The notes under the pieces are model-generated. The model had not been told where the DNA came from and did not search any database. It was given only the letters and a program-made list of their open reading frames with translations. From Uliginosibacterium paludis (GTDB lineage Bacteria; Pseudomonadota; Gammaproteobacteria; Burkholderiales; Rhodocyclaceae), in assembly GCF_039631355.1 (NCBI RefSeq), contig NZ_JBDIVF010000001.1, forward strand, positions 186,001 to 250,000: a stretch of 64,000 bases of DNA, given 5' to 3'. Made by a program: the position numbers and the translations under genes. Below are positions 26,541-35,769 of the stretch, one piece after another. Every line of letters starts with the position of its first letter. The first letter of the stretch is position 1.

Positions 26541-26752
26541 GATCAGTCTCCACAGTGATTGATTCGGGGGTGCAGGCGCCGCAAAAACGTCGCTGCCGAT
26601 AAGATGACACTATCGCAGAAAAGGTTTTTGATCCAATTACAAAATCATAAAGATCGGATAGCCAGACGCCATGCCGGCCGCCACGCAAGGTCTGACCTGC
26701 GGCAAAGCGCGAAGGTTTCCATTTGCCCGACGGCCCCGTACACTGCCAAGCC

Positions 26753-27307
26753 ATGAATGCACCCAATGCCCTGCAGCTCCCCCGCGGCGACCTGCTTCTG
26801 CGCAAATCCCGCCGCTGGGCCCTGATCGCCCTTGCCGCCCTGCTCCTTACCGTGCCCTGCGTCGTGTTCATCCAGCCCCTCTGGGCCTGGCTCGTCACGC
26901 TCGGCACCGGCAGTTTCATGATCATCGCAGCACTCTGGGGCCTGGTGATGGCCGCCGGCCCGATCCTGTTCCTGGTGGCAGGCCTGTGCGCGCTCTTCCT
27001 GCGTGTGGAAGCCGGCTTTGCGCCGCGCAGCCAGCCTCGCCCGGCTGCTGACCGAGCCGCCATCGCGGCCGGCCTCTTCATCAGCTTCCTGCCCGCCCTC
27101 GTGGCGCTCTATCCGCCCATCCGCGCCATGCTGACCGGCTTCATCGGCTTCCGGGGGCTGGGCCAGCAGTATCCACTGGCCAGCGACCCCTACGGATTCT
27201 GGCAAGCCGTGGCGTTCTGGTTCATGGGCGCGGCAACGCTTGCGATCCTGGCCGGGGTGTATTGGCGCGCGAAGTGGCTGAGCCGCAAAGCGCCGCAACC
27301 CGCATGA
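26753..27307 (+). CDS. Small integral membrane protein of unknown function
   Basis: From the ATG at 26753 the gene gives 184 residues with about four transmembrane helices (around 27-47, 52-82, 98-120 and 145-170) and little else; no family is recognised. A hydrophobic pair 'GSFMIIAALWGLVMAAGPILFLVAGLC' lies in the middle. Its stop overlaps the MATE start by four bases (ATGA), implying translational coupling. It may be an accessory subunit or a protein that stabilises the MATE transporter. There is no good ribosome binding site before the ATG. Confidence 0.65.
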   Translation: MNAPNALQLPRGDLLLRKSRRWALIALAALLLTVPCVVFIQPLWAWLVTLGTGSFMIIAALWGLVMAAGPILFLVAGLCALFLRVEAGFAPRSQPRPAADRAAIAAGLFISFLPALVALYPPIRAMLTGFIGFRGLGQQYPLASDPYGFWQAVAFWFMGAATLAILAGVYWRAKWLSRKAPQPA

Positions 27308-28686
27308 GTCCGACCGCCCCGCAACCGGGCCTGACACGGGCCCTGTTCGCGCATGCCGGTCCGATCCTGATCGCCCAGCTGGCCTCGATGAGCACGACCA
27401 TCGTCGACACCGTGATTTCGGCCCGTGTGAGCACGGTCGACCTCGCGGCCGTCGGTATCGGGGCCGGGCTATACATTTCGGTGGCACTGGCCGCCGCCGG
27501 CGTGGTGCAGGGGCTCACGCCCATCGCGGCCCACCAGGTCGGCGCGAAGCAGTTCGATCGCCTGCCGGCCACTTTTCAGCAAGGGGCCTGGCTGTGCCTC
27601 TTCCTTTCGGCCATCGCGATGCTGATCCTGCTGACGCCGGGCTGGATGCTGGAAGCCAATTCGGTCGCGCCCGAAGTGGCCGCCCGCACCCGGATCTATC
27701 TGGCAGTACAGGCTCTCGGCCTGCCCGGCATGCTGGTCTATCGCGCCAGCGGCGGCATGCTGAACGCACTGGGCCGGCCCCGTGCGCTGATGTTTCTCGG
27801 CCTGACCAATGCCGCCAGCCATGCACTGCTGGCCCCCGCGCTGGCTTTCGGCTGGCTCGGTCTGCCGGCACTGGGTGCGGTGGGTTGCGCCGCCTCCTCC
27901 GCGATCAACACGACGATGCTGGCCCTGCTCGGCCTGGCTTATCTGCAGCGCTCCGGCGCCAGTGCCCATCTGCACCTGCTGCGCGGCTGGCGGGGTCCGA
28001 AGTGGTCGCTGCTGCGCGAGCACCTGAAGCTGGGCCTGCCGATCGGCATGTCGATGTTCGTCGAGATGAGCAGCTTCGCGCTGATCGGCCTGCTGGTCGC
28101 CTCGCTGGGCGCCGAGGCGGTCGGCGCCAACCGTCTGCTCGGCAACTTTGCCGGCGCCTGTTACATGCTGCCGCTATCGGTGTCGATCGCCACTCTCACG
28201 CTGGTCGGCCAGGCCGCCGGCGCCGGAGACTGGGCCCGGGTGCGGCGAGCCGCCCTTACCGGTCTGTGTCTGGGCGGCACGATCGCGACGATCGTGGGCA
28301 TCGTGTTCTACCTGTTGTCCGGTCCGCTGGTGCGAAGCTTCGTGCCGGACACCGGCGTGCAGAAGGTTGCGCTGAGCCTGGTCGCGCTGATCGCGTTCTA
28401 CCAGCTCTTCGATGCCATCCAGACCATTTCGGCCCAGGCGCTGCGCGGCCTCAAGATCACCACCGGGCCGATGATCGGCCACATCGTCAGTTTCTGGGGC
28501 GTAGGCCTGGCCGGCGGCTGGTGGCTTTGCTATCACGGCTGGAGCGCGCCGCTCGGGCTGGCAGGCTTCTGGATTGCCGCAGTGGGCTCATCTCTCCTGG
28601 CCAGCATCCTGTTCGGCAGCATGCTCTGGTCGAGGCTGAATGAAACAAGGAAAGGAGCCGCACATGGATACTCTGCCCGGACTTGA
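27304..28686 (+). CDS. MATE-family multidrug/cation exporter (NorM-like)
   Basis: The 460-residue protein has twelve predicted helices in two similar halves. 'AHAGPILIAQLASMSTTIVDTVISARVSTVDLAAVGIGAGL' at the start and 'HLKLGLPIGMSMFVEMSSFALIGLLVASLGAEAVGANRL' in the middle are the paired MATE repeats. MATE proteins export drugs and organic cations against a sodium or proton gradient. No binding residue tells the substrate. It is translationally coupled to the small membrane protein upstream, and its last codons overlap the sirtuin gene. Confidence 0.9.
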   Translation: MSPTAPQPGLTRALFAHAGPILIAQLASMSTTIVDTVISARVSTVDLAAVGIGAGLYISVALAAAGVVQGLTPIAAHQVGAKQFDRLPATFQQGAWLCLFLSAIAMLILLTPGWMLEANSVAPEVAARTRIYLAVQALGLPGMLVYRASGGMLNALGRPRALMFLGLTNAASHALLAPALAFGWLGLPALGAVGCAASSAINTTMLALLGLAYLQRSGASAHLHLLRGWRGPKWSLLREHLKLGLPIGMSMFVEMSSFALIGLLVASLGAEAVGANRLLGNFAGACYMLPLSVSIATLTLVGQAAGAGDWARVRRAALTGLCLGGTIATIVGIVFYLLSGPLVRSFVPDTGVQKVALSLVALIAFYQLFDAIQTISAQALRGLKITTGPMIGHIVSFWGVGLAGGWWLCYHGWSAPLGLAGFWIAAVGSSLLASILFGSMLWSRLNETRKGAAHGYSART

Positions 28687-29437
28687 AGAAACCGCCGCAC
28701 GAATCCTCGAAGCCCGCCGCGTACTGGTCATCACCGGCGCCGGTATTTCGGCCGACTCCGGCCTGCCCACCTACCGCGGCTTCGGCGGTCTCTATAACGA
28801 CGAACTGACCGAAGACGGCATGCCCATCGAAGTGGCGCTCTCGGGTGAAGTGATGCGGCGCGACCCGGCCATCACCTGGAAGCATCTTGCCCGCATCGAG
28901 GCCACCTGCCGCGGTGCCCGCCCGAATGCGGCGCATGAAGTGATCGCGGCCCTGCAGGAGCGGGTTCCCACGACCGTGCTGACGCAGAACATCGACGGTT
29001 TCCATCGCCGGGCCGGCAGCCGGGACCTCATCGAGATCCACGGCGACCTGTTCGAACTCGACTGCACGCACTGCGGCCATCATGAAACGGTGGCCGACTA
29101 CAGCCAGCTCACCGTGCTGCCGCCCCCTTGCCCGCATTGTCTGGGCCACCTGCGCCCACGTGTCGTGCTCTTCGGCGAAGCGCTGCCGCGCGCAGCGATC
29201 CAGCGCCTGGAGGCGGTCATGCAGGAAGGATATGACGTGGTGTTCTCGATCGGCACCACCAGTGTCTTTCCCTATATTGCGCAGCCTTTCGCGATCGCCG
29301 GGGAAACCGGCGCGCTCGCGATCGAGGTCAATCCGGGCGATACCGCGGTCAGCCGGCATGCCGACCTGCGCTGGCGCAGTGGCGCGGCGGAAGCCCTGAC
29401 CCGCCTGTGGCGCGCGCTGGGCGAACGGGGAAACTGA
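28664..29437 (+). CDS. NAD-dependent protein deacylase (sirtuin)
   Basis: I choose the ATG at 28664 because AGGAG lies six bases upstream; the protein has 257 residues and overlaps the MATE end by 23 bases. It shows the sirtuin NAD-binding motifs GAGIS (25-29), 'DSGLPTYRG' and TQNID (107-111), the catalytic histidine H126 in 'EIHGD' and four zinc cysteines C134, C137, C156 and C159. Sirtuins remove acetyl or other acyl groups from lysines, consuming NAD, often to tune metabolic enzymes such as acetyl-CoA synthetase. The YR pocket typical of desuccinylases (SIRT5/CobB) is not evident, so I leave the acyl preference open. It is third in the operon. Confidence 0.9.
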   Translation: MDTLPGLEETAARILEARRVLVITGAGISADSGLPTYRGFGGLYNDELTEDGMPIEVALSGEVMRRDPAITWKHLARIEATCRGARPNAAHEVIAALQERVPTTVLTQNIDGFHRRAGSRDLIEIHGDLFELDCTHCGHHETVADYSQLTVLPPPCPHCLGHLRPRVVLFGEALPRAAIQRLEAVMQEGYDVVFSIGTTSVFPYIAQPFAIAGETGALAIEVNPGDTAVSRHADLRWRSGAAEALTRLWRALGERGN

Positions 29438-29537
29438 GCAAGCGGGCAGGTCGCAAAAGATCCGGAAAGCGCTGCCGTAATAGCTGTCTGACCTCGGACA
29501 CTCTGCCGGCTCTGGTTCGAATCCATCCGGAAACCTG

Positions 29538-32500
29538 ATGCTTCGTCGCGCTGAAAACCTGCTCTGGCAAAGCCTTGTTCTCGCCGCGCTGTATGCGGCG
29601 CTGGGCACACTCGGGCTCGTGACCGCGATTTCACCGGGCTTCACGATGCCGCTCTCACCGGCGGCGGGCGTGGCCTTGGGCGCGGTCATGGTCTGGGGCC
29701 TGCGCATCCTGCCGGGCATCTATCTCGGCTCTGCGCTGCTTCAGACGGCGGCCTGCCTTCATGCCGGGCTGCCCGTCACACCGCTGCTCGTACTCGCCAT
29801 CCCCGTCGGCGCCTGCGCACAGGCGGCCTGCGGTGCGATGCTTGCTCGCAAGCTGCGCATCTGGCCCGGCGCCCTGGACGAAACGCGCCCCGTCGCACTG
29901 TTTCTGGGAGTCGTGGCGCCGGCGAGCTGCCTGATCGGCGCGACGGCCGCGAGCCTGATCCAGGCCCTGTCTCCGGCCACCGAAGCCGGCGCGGACCTGT
30001 TCAACTGGATGAACTGGTGGGCGGGCGACATCCTGGGCGTCATGCTCGCCACCCCGATCTACCTGGCGATGATGACGCGCCCGGCCAACCAGTGGGTCGG
30101 GCGGCGCACCATGCTGGGCGTACCCCTGGTGCTCGCAACCCTGGTCTGCGCGGCGGCACTGATGCTGGTGCGACAGCGCGAGGAAGTCCGCATCTACGAC
30201 GACTTCATGCGCAGCACCGAGCATGTGGAAAGCAATCTGCGCAACAGCCTGCGCAACCGGCTCGATGTGCTCCTGGCGCTCGAGCGCCATGTGGCACTTG
30301 ACCCGGATCTTAGTGCGGAAGACTGGACCCAGCTCACCCAGCCCTGGCTCGAGCGCTACGGCAACATCATCAACCTGACCTGGAATCCGCGCCTCGAGCG
30401 CTCGCAACTGGCCGAGTTCGAAGCCCGCCAGCGCCAGGAAGGCAGACCGGGCTTCACCCTGCGCGATCGCGACGCGCAAGGAAATCTGGGTCCGCCGGGT
30501 CCGCAGGCCGAGTTCTTTCCGATCACCTATGTCGAACCGCTGCGGGGCAACGAAAAAGCGGTCGGCATGAATCCCGCGAGCAGCCCGGCCAGCGAGGCGG
30601 CCATCGCTCTTACGCGGCAGTCCGGCCTGCCCGCAGCCAGCCGCCCGTTTCCCCTCGTGCAGGGCCTGCACGCCGAGCCGGGCATCGTCGTCTATCAGGC
30701 CGTCCGCAAGCTGAAAGACGCCACGGCGGCGGACCAGCCCCGGGGCGTCGTCTCCAGCGCCATGCGCATCGGCGACCTGGTCCGGGACGCGAGCCGTGAG
30801 GTGGATCGCGCACGCATCGTGCTGTGCCTGACCGACCACACGCATCCGCAGGAAGTCATCGCGCTCTACGGCCCGCCGGACTGCGCGGCCTCCCCGCAAG
30901 CCGGCAGCGTGATGCCGGTGTCGCGCCAGATCCGCTTTGCCGGCCGCGACTGGACATTGCAACTCCGCGTGGACGCGCCGCGCGATACCGCCAGCCGCAG
31001 CTGGGCTGCCGGCACGCTGCTCGGCATGATGCTGCTGTTCTGCGGCATGATCAGCAACTTCCTGCTTCTGAACTCCGGCCGTGCGCTGCGCACCGACGAG
31101 CTCGTGGCGCGCCGCACGCGCGAGCTTGCCAAAGCCACGGCCCGCCTGCGCGACCAGCAGTCGCTGCTGACCCAGGCCCAGCGCATTGCGCACATGGGAA
31201 GCTGGGAAATCGCTGCCGACGTCGAACATCTGCACATGTCGGAAGAGCTGAGGAACCTGCTCGAACTCCCGCCCGGCAAAGCCATCGGCGAGGCCGAGTT
31301 CATCGCGCGGGTCATCGCCGAAGACCGTCCCGCGCTGGCGGCCGCCTTTGCCGAGGTGCGGATGCACGAAGGCAGCCGCACGCTTGATTGCCGCATGCTC
31401 GACCGTGAGGAGACCGAGCAGGTGCTGCACTTCCATGTGGAAAGCGAGTGGCAGCTGGAAGGGCTGGTCCGGCTGTTCGGCACGGTGCAGAACGTCACCA
31501 GCGCACGCGCGGCCGAAGCCCACATCCAGCATCTCGCCCGTTTCGATTCGCTCACCGGCCTGCCCAACCGCACCTACTGGCTGGAACAGGCCCGCATCAC
31601 GCTCAAGAGCGCCGAGCGTCATGGCGATCAGGCCGCCGTCCTCTTCCTCGACCTCGACCACTTCAAGACCATCAACGATTCCCTCGGGCACCAGACAGGG
31701 GACCTGCTGCTGACTTCGGTGGCGCGCCGCCTGCGCGACTGCCTGCGCGCCGAGGATCTGCTGGCCCGCCAGGGCGGTGACGAGTTCGTGCTGATGCTGC
31801 CCCGGGTGAGCGACAGCACCGACGTCAGCCGGGTGGCGGCCAAACTCGTGCAGAGTCTCGCCGCGCCCTTCAGTCTCGAGGGGCACGAGCTGGCGGTCTC
31901 CGTCAGCATCGGGATCGCCCACTATCCGGGCGACGCACAGGACGTCGACACGCTCCTGAAACACGCCGACCTCGCGATGTACAGCGCGAAACAGAACGGG
32001 CGCAACAACTACCAGTTCTTCGTGCCCGAGATGAACGCCCGCGCCATGCAGCGGCTGCAGCTCGAAAGCGCGCTCAGGCTGGGCATCGACCGCGGCGAGC
32101 TGGTGCTGCACTTTCAGCCGCAGCAACACATGGAAAGCGGCCGGATCATCGCCTGCGAAGCGCTGGTGCGCTGGCAGCATCCGGAGCTGGGCATGGTGCC
32201 GCCGATCCAGTTCATTCCGATGGCGGAAGACTCGGGCCTGATCCTGCCGCTGGGCGAATGGGTGCTGCGCGAAGCCTGCCGGCAGCAGGTGATCTGGAAG
32301 AACCAGGGCATCCACCTCACCATGGCCATCAACATTGCCGCGCTGCAGTTCCAGCAGGCGGACTTCGTCGAGCGTGTCGCCGGCATCCTGGCGGAAACCG
32401 GCGCGGTGGCGGCCGACATCGAACTCGAGATCACCGAGAGCGCGCTGCTGGCCTCCACCGAAACCCTGATCGGGCGCCTCAACCAATTACGCGCGCTGGG

Positions 32501-32825
32501 TCTGAGCCTGGCGCTGGATGACTTCGGCACCGGCTACTCCTGCCTCGCCTACCTCAAGCGCCTGCCCATCGAGCGCCTGAAGATCGATCGCTCCTTCGTG
32601 AAAGACCTGCCGGGTGACACCGAGGACGCGGCCATCGCGTCAGCCACCCTCTCGATGGCACGCGATCTGGGCATGATGGTGACCGCCGAGGGCGTGGAAA
32701 ACGAGGCGCAGCGCGAGTGGCTGCTGCAACGCAAATGCACGCTCTGCCAGGGCTATCTGATCAGCCCGCCCCGGCCGGCCGGCACGCTCACCGAATGGCT
32801 GCGCAAGGAGATGAGCCTCGCCTGA
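29538..32825 (+). CDS. MASE1-CHASE-PAS-GGDEF-EAL cyclic-di-GMP signalling protein
   Basis: The 1095-residue membrane protein starts with a MASE1 domain (about 1-205, many helices, 'SPAAGVALGAVMVWG', 'WWAGDILGVMLATPIYLAMM'). A periplasmic CHASE-type sensor (about 210-500) is bounded by a transmembrane segment near 495, followed by a PAS-like region (about 545-655). GGDEF (746-750, 'RQGGDEF', intact) and EAL (874-876, 'EALVRW', with 'DDFGTG' at 994) follow. Both catalytic motifs look intact, so it may make and break c-di-GMP, with the sensor choosing the mode. It ends 15 bases from the stop of the HD-GYP gene on the other strand. Confidence 0.92.
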   Translation: MLRRAENLLWQSLVLAALYAALGTLGLVTAISPGFTMPLSPAAGVALGAVMVWGLRILPGIYLGSALLQTAACLHAGLPVTPLLVLAIPVGACAQAACGAMLARKLRIWPGALDETRPVALFLGVVAPASCLIGATAASLIQALSPATEAGADLFNWMNWWAGDILGVMLATPIYLAMMTRPANQWVGRRTMLGVPLVLATLVCAAALMLVRQREEVRIYDDFMRSTEHVESNLRNSLRNRLDVLLALERHVALDPDLSAEDWTQLTQPWLERYGNIINLTWNPRLERSQLAEFEARQRQEGRPGFTLRDRDAQGNLGPPGPQAEFFPITYVEPLRGNEKAVGMNPASSPASEAAIALTRQSGLPAASRPFPLVQGLHAEPGIVVYQAVRKLKDATAADQPRGVVSSAMRIGDLVRDASREVDRARIVLCLTDHTHPQEVIALYGPPDCAASPQAGSVMPVSRQIRFAGRDWTLQLRVDAPRDTASRSWAAGTLLGMMLLFCGMISNFLLLNSGRALRTDELVARRTRELAKATARLRDQQSLLTQAQRIAHMGSWEIAADVEHLHMSEELRNLLELPPGKAIGEAEFIARVIAEDRPALAAAFAEVRMHEGSRTLDCRMLDREETEQVLHFHVESEWQLEGLVRLFGTVQNVTSARAAEAHIQHLARFDSLTGLPNRTYWLEQARITLKSAERHGDQAAVLFLDLDHFKTINDSLGHQTGDLLLTSVARRLRDCLRAEDLLARQGGDEFVLMLPRVSDSTDVSRVAAKLVQSLAAPFSLEGHELAVSVSIGIAHYPGDAQDVDTLLKHADLAMYSAKQNGRNNYQFFVPEMNARAMQRLQLESALRLGIDRGELVLHFQPQQHMESGRIIACEALVRWQHPELGMVPPIQFIPMAEDSGLILPLGEWVLREACRQQVIWKNQGIHLTMAINIAALQFQQADFVERVAGILAETGAVAADIELEITESALLASTETLIGRLNQLRALGLSLALDDFGTGYSCLAYLKRLPIERLKIDRSFVKDLPGDTEDAAIASATLSMARDLGMMVTAEGVENEAQREWLLQRKCTLCQGYLISPPRPAGTLTEWLRKEMSLA

Positions 32826-32844
32826 GCGGGCATGCCCGGCTCAG
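32822..32844. terminator. Hairpin spanning the convergent stop codons
   Basis: CTGAG (32822-32826) pairs with CTCAG (32840-32844) around an inner GGGC-AT-GCCC stem, so the hairpin contains the stop codons of both convergent c-di-GMP genes. There is no T-tract, so it is a weak candidate for a shared terminator or antisense-attenuating structure. Confidence 0.3.
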
Positions 32845-35738
32845 ACCAGCAGCGCGGCCTCGTCCACCGCATCCATCTGCGCCGGCTGGAGGAAGCGGCC
32901 GGCATACTCGCGATAGACGCCCGAGCGCACGAAGAGCGCGAAGAGCTCGCCATCGAGATGCTGCTCGCGCGCCATGCGGGCCATGATGTGCAGCGATTCC
33001 GACAGGGTCTTGGGCGACTTGTAGGGTCGGTCGGCCGCGGTGAGCGCCTCGAATACATCTGCGATCGCCATGATGCGGGCCGGCACGCTCATCTGCTCGC
33101 CCCGCAGGCGCTTCGGATAACCCGTTCCATCCATCTTTTCATGATGCCCGCCGGCGATTTCGGGCACGCTGCGCAGATGCCGCGGGAACGGCAGGCGATC
33201 GAGCATCATGATGGTCTGCACGATGTGGTCATTGATGATGTAGCGCTCCTCCGGCGTCAGCGTGCCGCGCCGGACCGCGAGGTTGTAGAGCTCGCCGCGG
33301 TTGAACTTGCGGGCCGGCACTTCGATCCGGAATCCCCAGGGATTATTGGCGGGCATCAGCTCCTTCGCGGCGCGATGCTCGATATGCTCCGGCTTGTCGG
33401 CCAGCAGGCATTCCACGGCCGGCAGAGGCGCTGAAGGCGTGTTCCGGCAACGCAGCATTTCGTCGTTCGAGAGCCCAAGTCGATCGTCGATCGTGCGCAC
33501 CCACTGCCTCGCCGCAATCTGCTGCAGCCTGCGGATGCTCTCGTCATCCATGCTCTCGCCGCCATGATTGCAGGCGGCAACAAAAGCGAACTCCTCATCA
33601 AGCTGCGCCCACTCGGCTTCCAGCACGGCTCGCGCAGCCGCATCGGGCACACTCGCCGCTGCGCCCTTCCAGAAGCGGATCTCGGCATCACGCTTGAGCA
33701 CCTCGAAACGCATCCGGATTTCATGGATCCGGTTGAACAGGGTTTCGAGCTTGGTCGCCTTGTCCACGACGTATTCGGGTGTCGTGATCTTGCCGCAGTC
33801 ATGAAGCCAGGCCGCAACGTGCACGGCTTCGCGCAGCTCGGGAGTGAGCCGGAAACCGGAGAAACTGCCCTGCTCTTCCGCATGGGCAGCTTCGGCCAGC
33901 ATGCGCGTGAGCTCCGGCACACGCTGGCAATGGCCGCCGGTATAGGGGCTCTTCGCGTCGATGGCGCCAGCGAGCAGCTGGATCATGGCTTCGAGCAGGG
34001 CCTTCTGGCTTTCCACCAGACGCCGGGTCTCGATGGCCACGGCTGCCGTCGAGGAGAGCGCCTCGATGAATGCCACGACCGGATCGCGCCGCGCGATGCT
34101 CTCAGGCCCCAGCGGCTTGCCCAGATCGAGCACCAGCACGCCCACGAACTCCTTGCCCAGGGTTTCGAGCGGCACCGCGAAAACGCCTGCGTCACGCCCC
34201 GACTGGTCGCCCGCCACGCTGCGTCGCAGCACGGCCGCACGCATCACCGGCCCCTCACCGGCAGGCTCCAATTCCATGACGCGCTCATAGGCTTCATCAG
34301 CGCCCGTGCCTTGTGCCTGAGAGCGGTGCAGCAGATTGGTATCGGGGTCGAAGAGATAGATCGCGCCGTTGCGTGAGGCGGTGGTTTCGACCAGATCGCC
34401 GAGCACGACCTCCAGCAGGTGCTCCAGGCGGAGATCCGAGTTGAGCGCGGCACTCACATCGAGAAAGCGTGCGATGGTCGAGCGCATCTGCACGGTGGCC
34501 GTGGTCAGCATGTCGACCTCCGCGATGCGCGAGCGCCGCAAGGGCAAGGCGCTGAAATCGAAGCGGGCCACCCGGTGCGTTTCCTCGGCCAGCAGGCGCA
34601 GCGGCCGCACGATCCGCTGGGTGAGCCAGTACCCCACCGGCACACTGAGAACGATCAGGCCCAGGATCAGCCACCATTGCCGCATCAGCAGGCTTTGCGC
34701 CTTCTCGAACAGCTCGTCTCCCGGCACGGCCATGAGTACCCGGTAGGCCTGGTTGCTGGTCTGTAGGGGCACGGGCAGCGAGATCAGCTCCCAATCGCGC
34801 TTGCCGATCGTCACATACTGCCGCTGCACGCTGTCGGCCGGCAGGTACTGCGCCTCGGTCAGCGCCGGCACGTTGGTTTCCTCGAGCCAGGCCATGCGCA
34901 GCTCGCCATTGTCGTCGTAGCGATCGCCGGTGACGCGGGGTTCATCGACGGCAATCAGTTGCCCGCCCCGGTCGATCACGGCCACCCGCGTTCCGGGCGT
35001 GATCCGCAGCTCCGAGAGTTCGCTGCCGATGTCGTTGATGGTGGCGTCCAGCCCGACGACCACGCCGGGCGAAGCCTCGCGGGCGAGCGTGATGCCGACT
35101 TCGCGGTTGGTGTAGAAAAGATAGGGCTCCGTCAGCACGTTCTGACGGTGGCCCAGCGCCATCCGGTACCAGTTTCGCGTACGCGGATCGAAACGATAGG
35201 TCGGACGGGGGCGATGCTGCAGCACTCGACCCTGGCTGTCGAAATAGAAATACTCGCCTTCCGGAACGCCCCCACGCCCCATGCCGATGGATTGCACCAT
35301 CAGCACCGCGTCGTCCGGCGCGTGATAGACGCTGCGCAGCGCACGGTCCCGCAGGGCGCGGAAGAGCACGAAAGCGCCGTCCGGATAGCCGACATACCAG
35401 GTGTCCAGCAAGGGGTTGGCTGCCAGAACAGCCAGTGCCATCGGCACGGAAGCCAGCCGTTGTTCAACCGTCGCAGCCTTGACGATGGCGCTGAAAACAA
35501 GCAGGTCGAGCTGGTTTTCAGCCGGCTGGAGAATGCCGCGAACCTTGCCGCGCAAGGCCACCGAGGCATGACGGATGGATTCGTCCACCGTGCTCGAGAC
35601 GACCTCGCGCGTATTCCGGTAGGAACTCCAGGCCAGCACGACGGCCACCAGGATCAGCAGCAGCGTCGTTCCGGCTGCGGCCAGCACATGCAGGGGAATG
35701 CGTACGAAACGCGGTCCATCCGGATCGCCGTGACTCAT
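32841..35738 (-). CDS. dCache-HAMP-GAF-HD-GYP cyclic-di-GMP phosphodiesterase
   Basis: The 965-residue protein starts at the ATG at 35738, behind GGAGGAG. Residues about 15-37 form a first transmembrane helix, then comes a periplasmic dCache sensor ('TRNWYRMALGHRQNVLTEPYLFYTNREVGITLAR'), a second helix near 340-360, a HAMP segment and a GAF domain (about 430-590). The HD-GYP catalytic domain follows, with HD at H646-D647 ('WLHDCGK') and GYP at 873-875 ('DGTGYPKRL'). Between HD and the later motifs sits an insertion of over 150 residues, known in some HD-GYP proteins. It should hydrolyse c-di-GMP in response to an external ligand. It opposes the GGDEF-EAL protein next door in both direction and possibly activity. 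Confidence 0.92.
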   Translation of the reverse strand: MSHGDPDGPRFVRIPLHVLAAAGTTLLLILVAVVLAWSSYRNTREVVSSTVDESIRHASVALRGKVRGILQPAENQLDLLVFSAIVKAATVEQRLASVPMALAVLAANPLLDTWYVGYPDGAFVLFRALRDRALRSVYHAPDDAVLMVQSIGMGRGGVPEGEYFYFDSQGRVLQHRPRPTYRFDPRTRNWYRMALGHRQNVLTEPYLFYTNREVGITLAREASPGVVVGLDATINDIGSELSELRITPGTRVAVIDRGGQLIAVDEPRVTGDRYDDNGELRMAWLEETNVPALTEAQYLPADSVQRQYVTIGKRDWELISLPVPLQTSNQAYRVLMAVPGDELFEKAQSLLMRQWWLILGLIVLSVPVGYWLTQRIVRPLRLLAEETHRVARFDFSALPLRRSRIAEVDMLTTATVQMRSTIARFLDVSAALNSDLRLEHLLEVVLGDLVETTASRNGAIYLFDPDTNLLHRSQAQGTGADEAYERVMELEPAGEGPVMRAAVLRRSVAGDQSGRDAGVFAVPLETLGKEFVGVLVLDLGKPLGPESIARRDPVVAFIEALSSTAAVAIETRRLVESQKALLEAMIQLLAGAIDAKSPYTGGHCQRVPELTRMLAEAAHAEEQGSFSGFRLTPELREAVHVAAWLHDCGKITTPEYVVDKATKLETLFNRIHEIRMRFEVLKRDAEIRFWKGAAASVPDAAARAVLEAEWAQLDEEFAFVAACNHGGESMDDESIRRLQQIAARQWVRTIDDRLGLSNDEMLRCRNTPSAPLPAVECLLADKPEHIEHRAAKELMPANNPWGFRIEVPARKFNRGELYNLAVRRGTLTPEERYIINDHIVQTIMMLDRLPFPRHLRSVPEIAGGHHEKMDGTGYPKRLRGEQMSVPARIMAIADVFEALTAADRPYKSPKTLSESLHIMARMAREQHLDGELFALFVRSGVYREYAGRFLQPAQMDAVDEAALLV

Positions 35739-35769
35739 CTGCCCGCTCCTCCAGGAGTTTCAGCATCAA

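Noticed and set aside
29655..32486. 943-codon open frame on the minus strand opposite the GGDEF-EAL gene
   Set aside because: Antisense shadow of a clearly conserved multidomain gene; product is His/Arg rich without domains.
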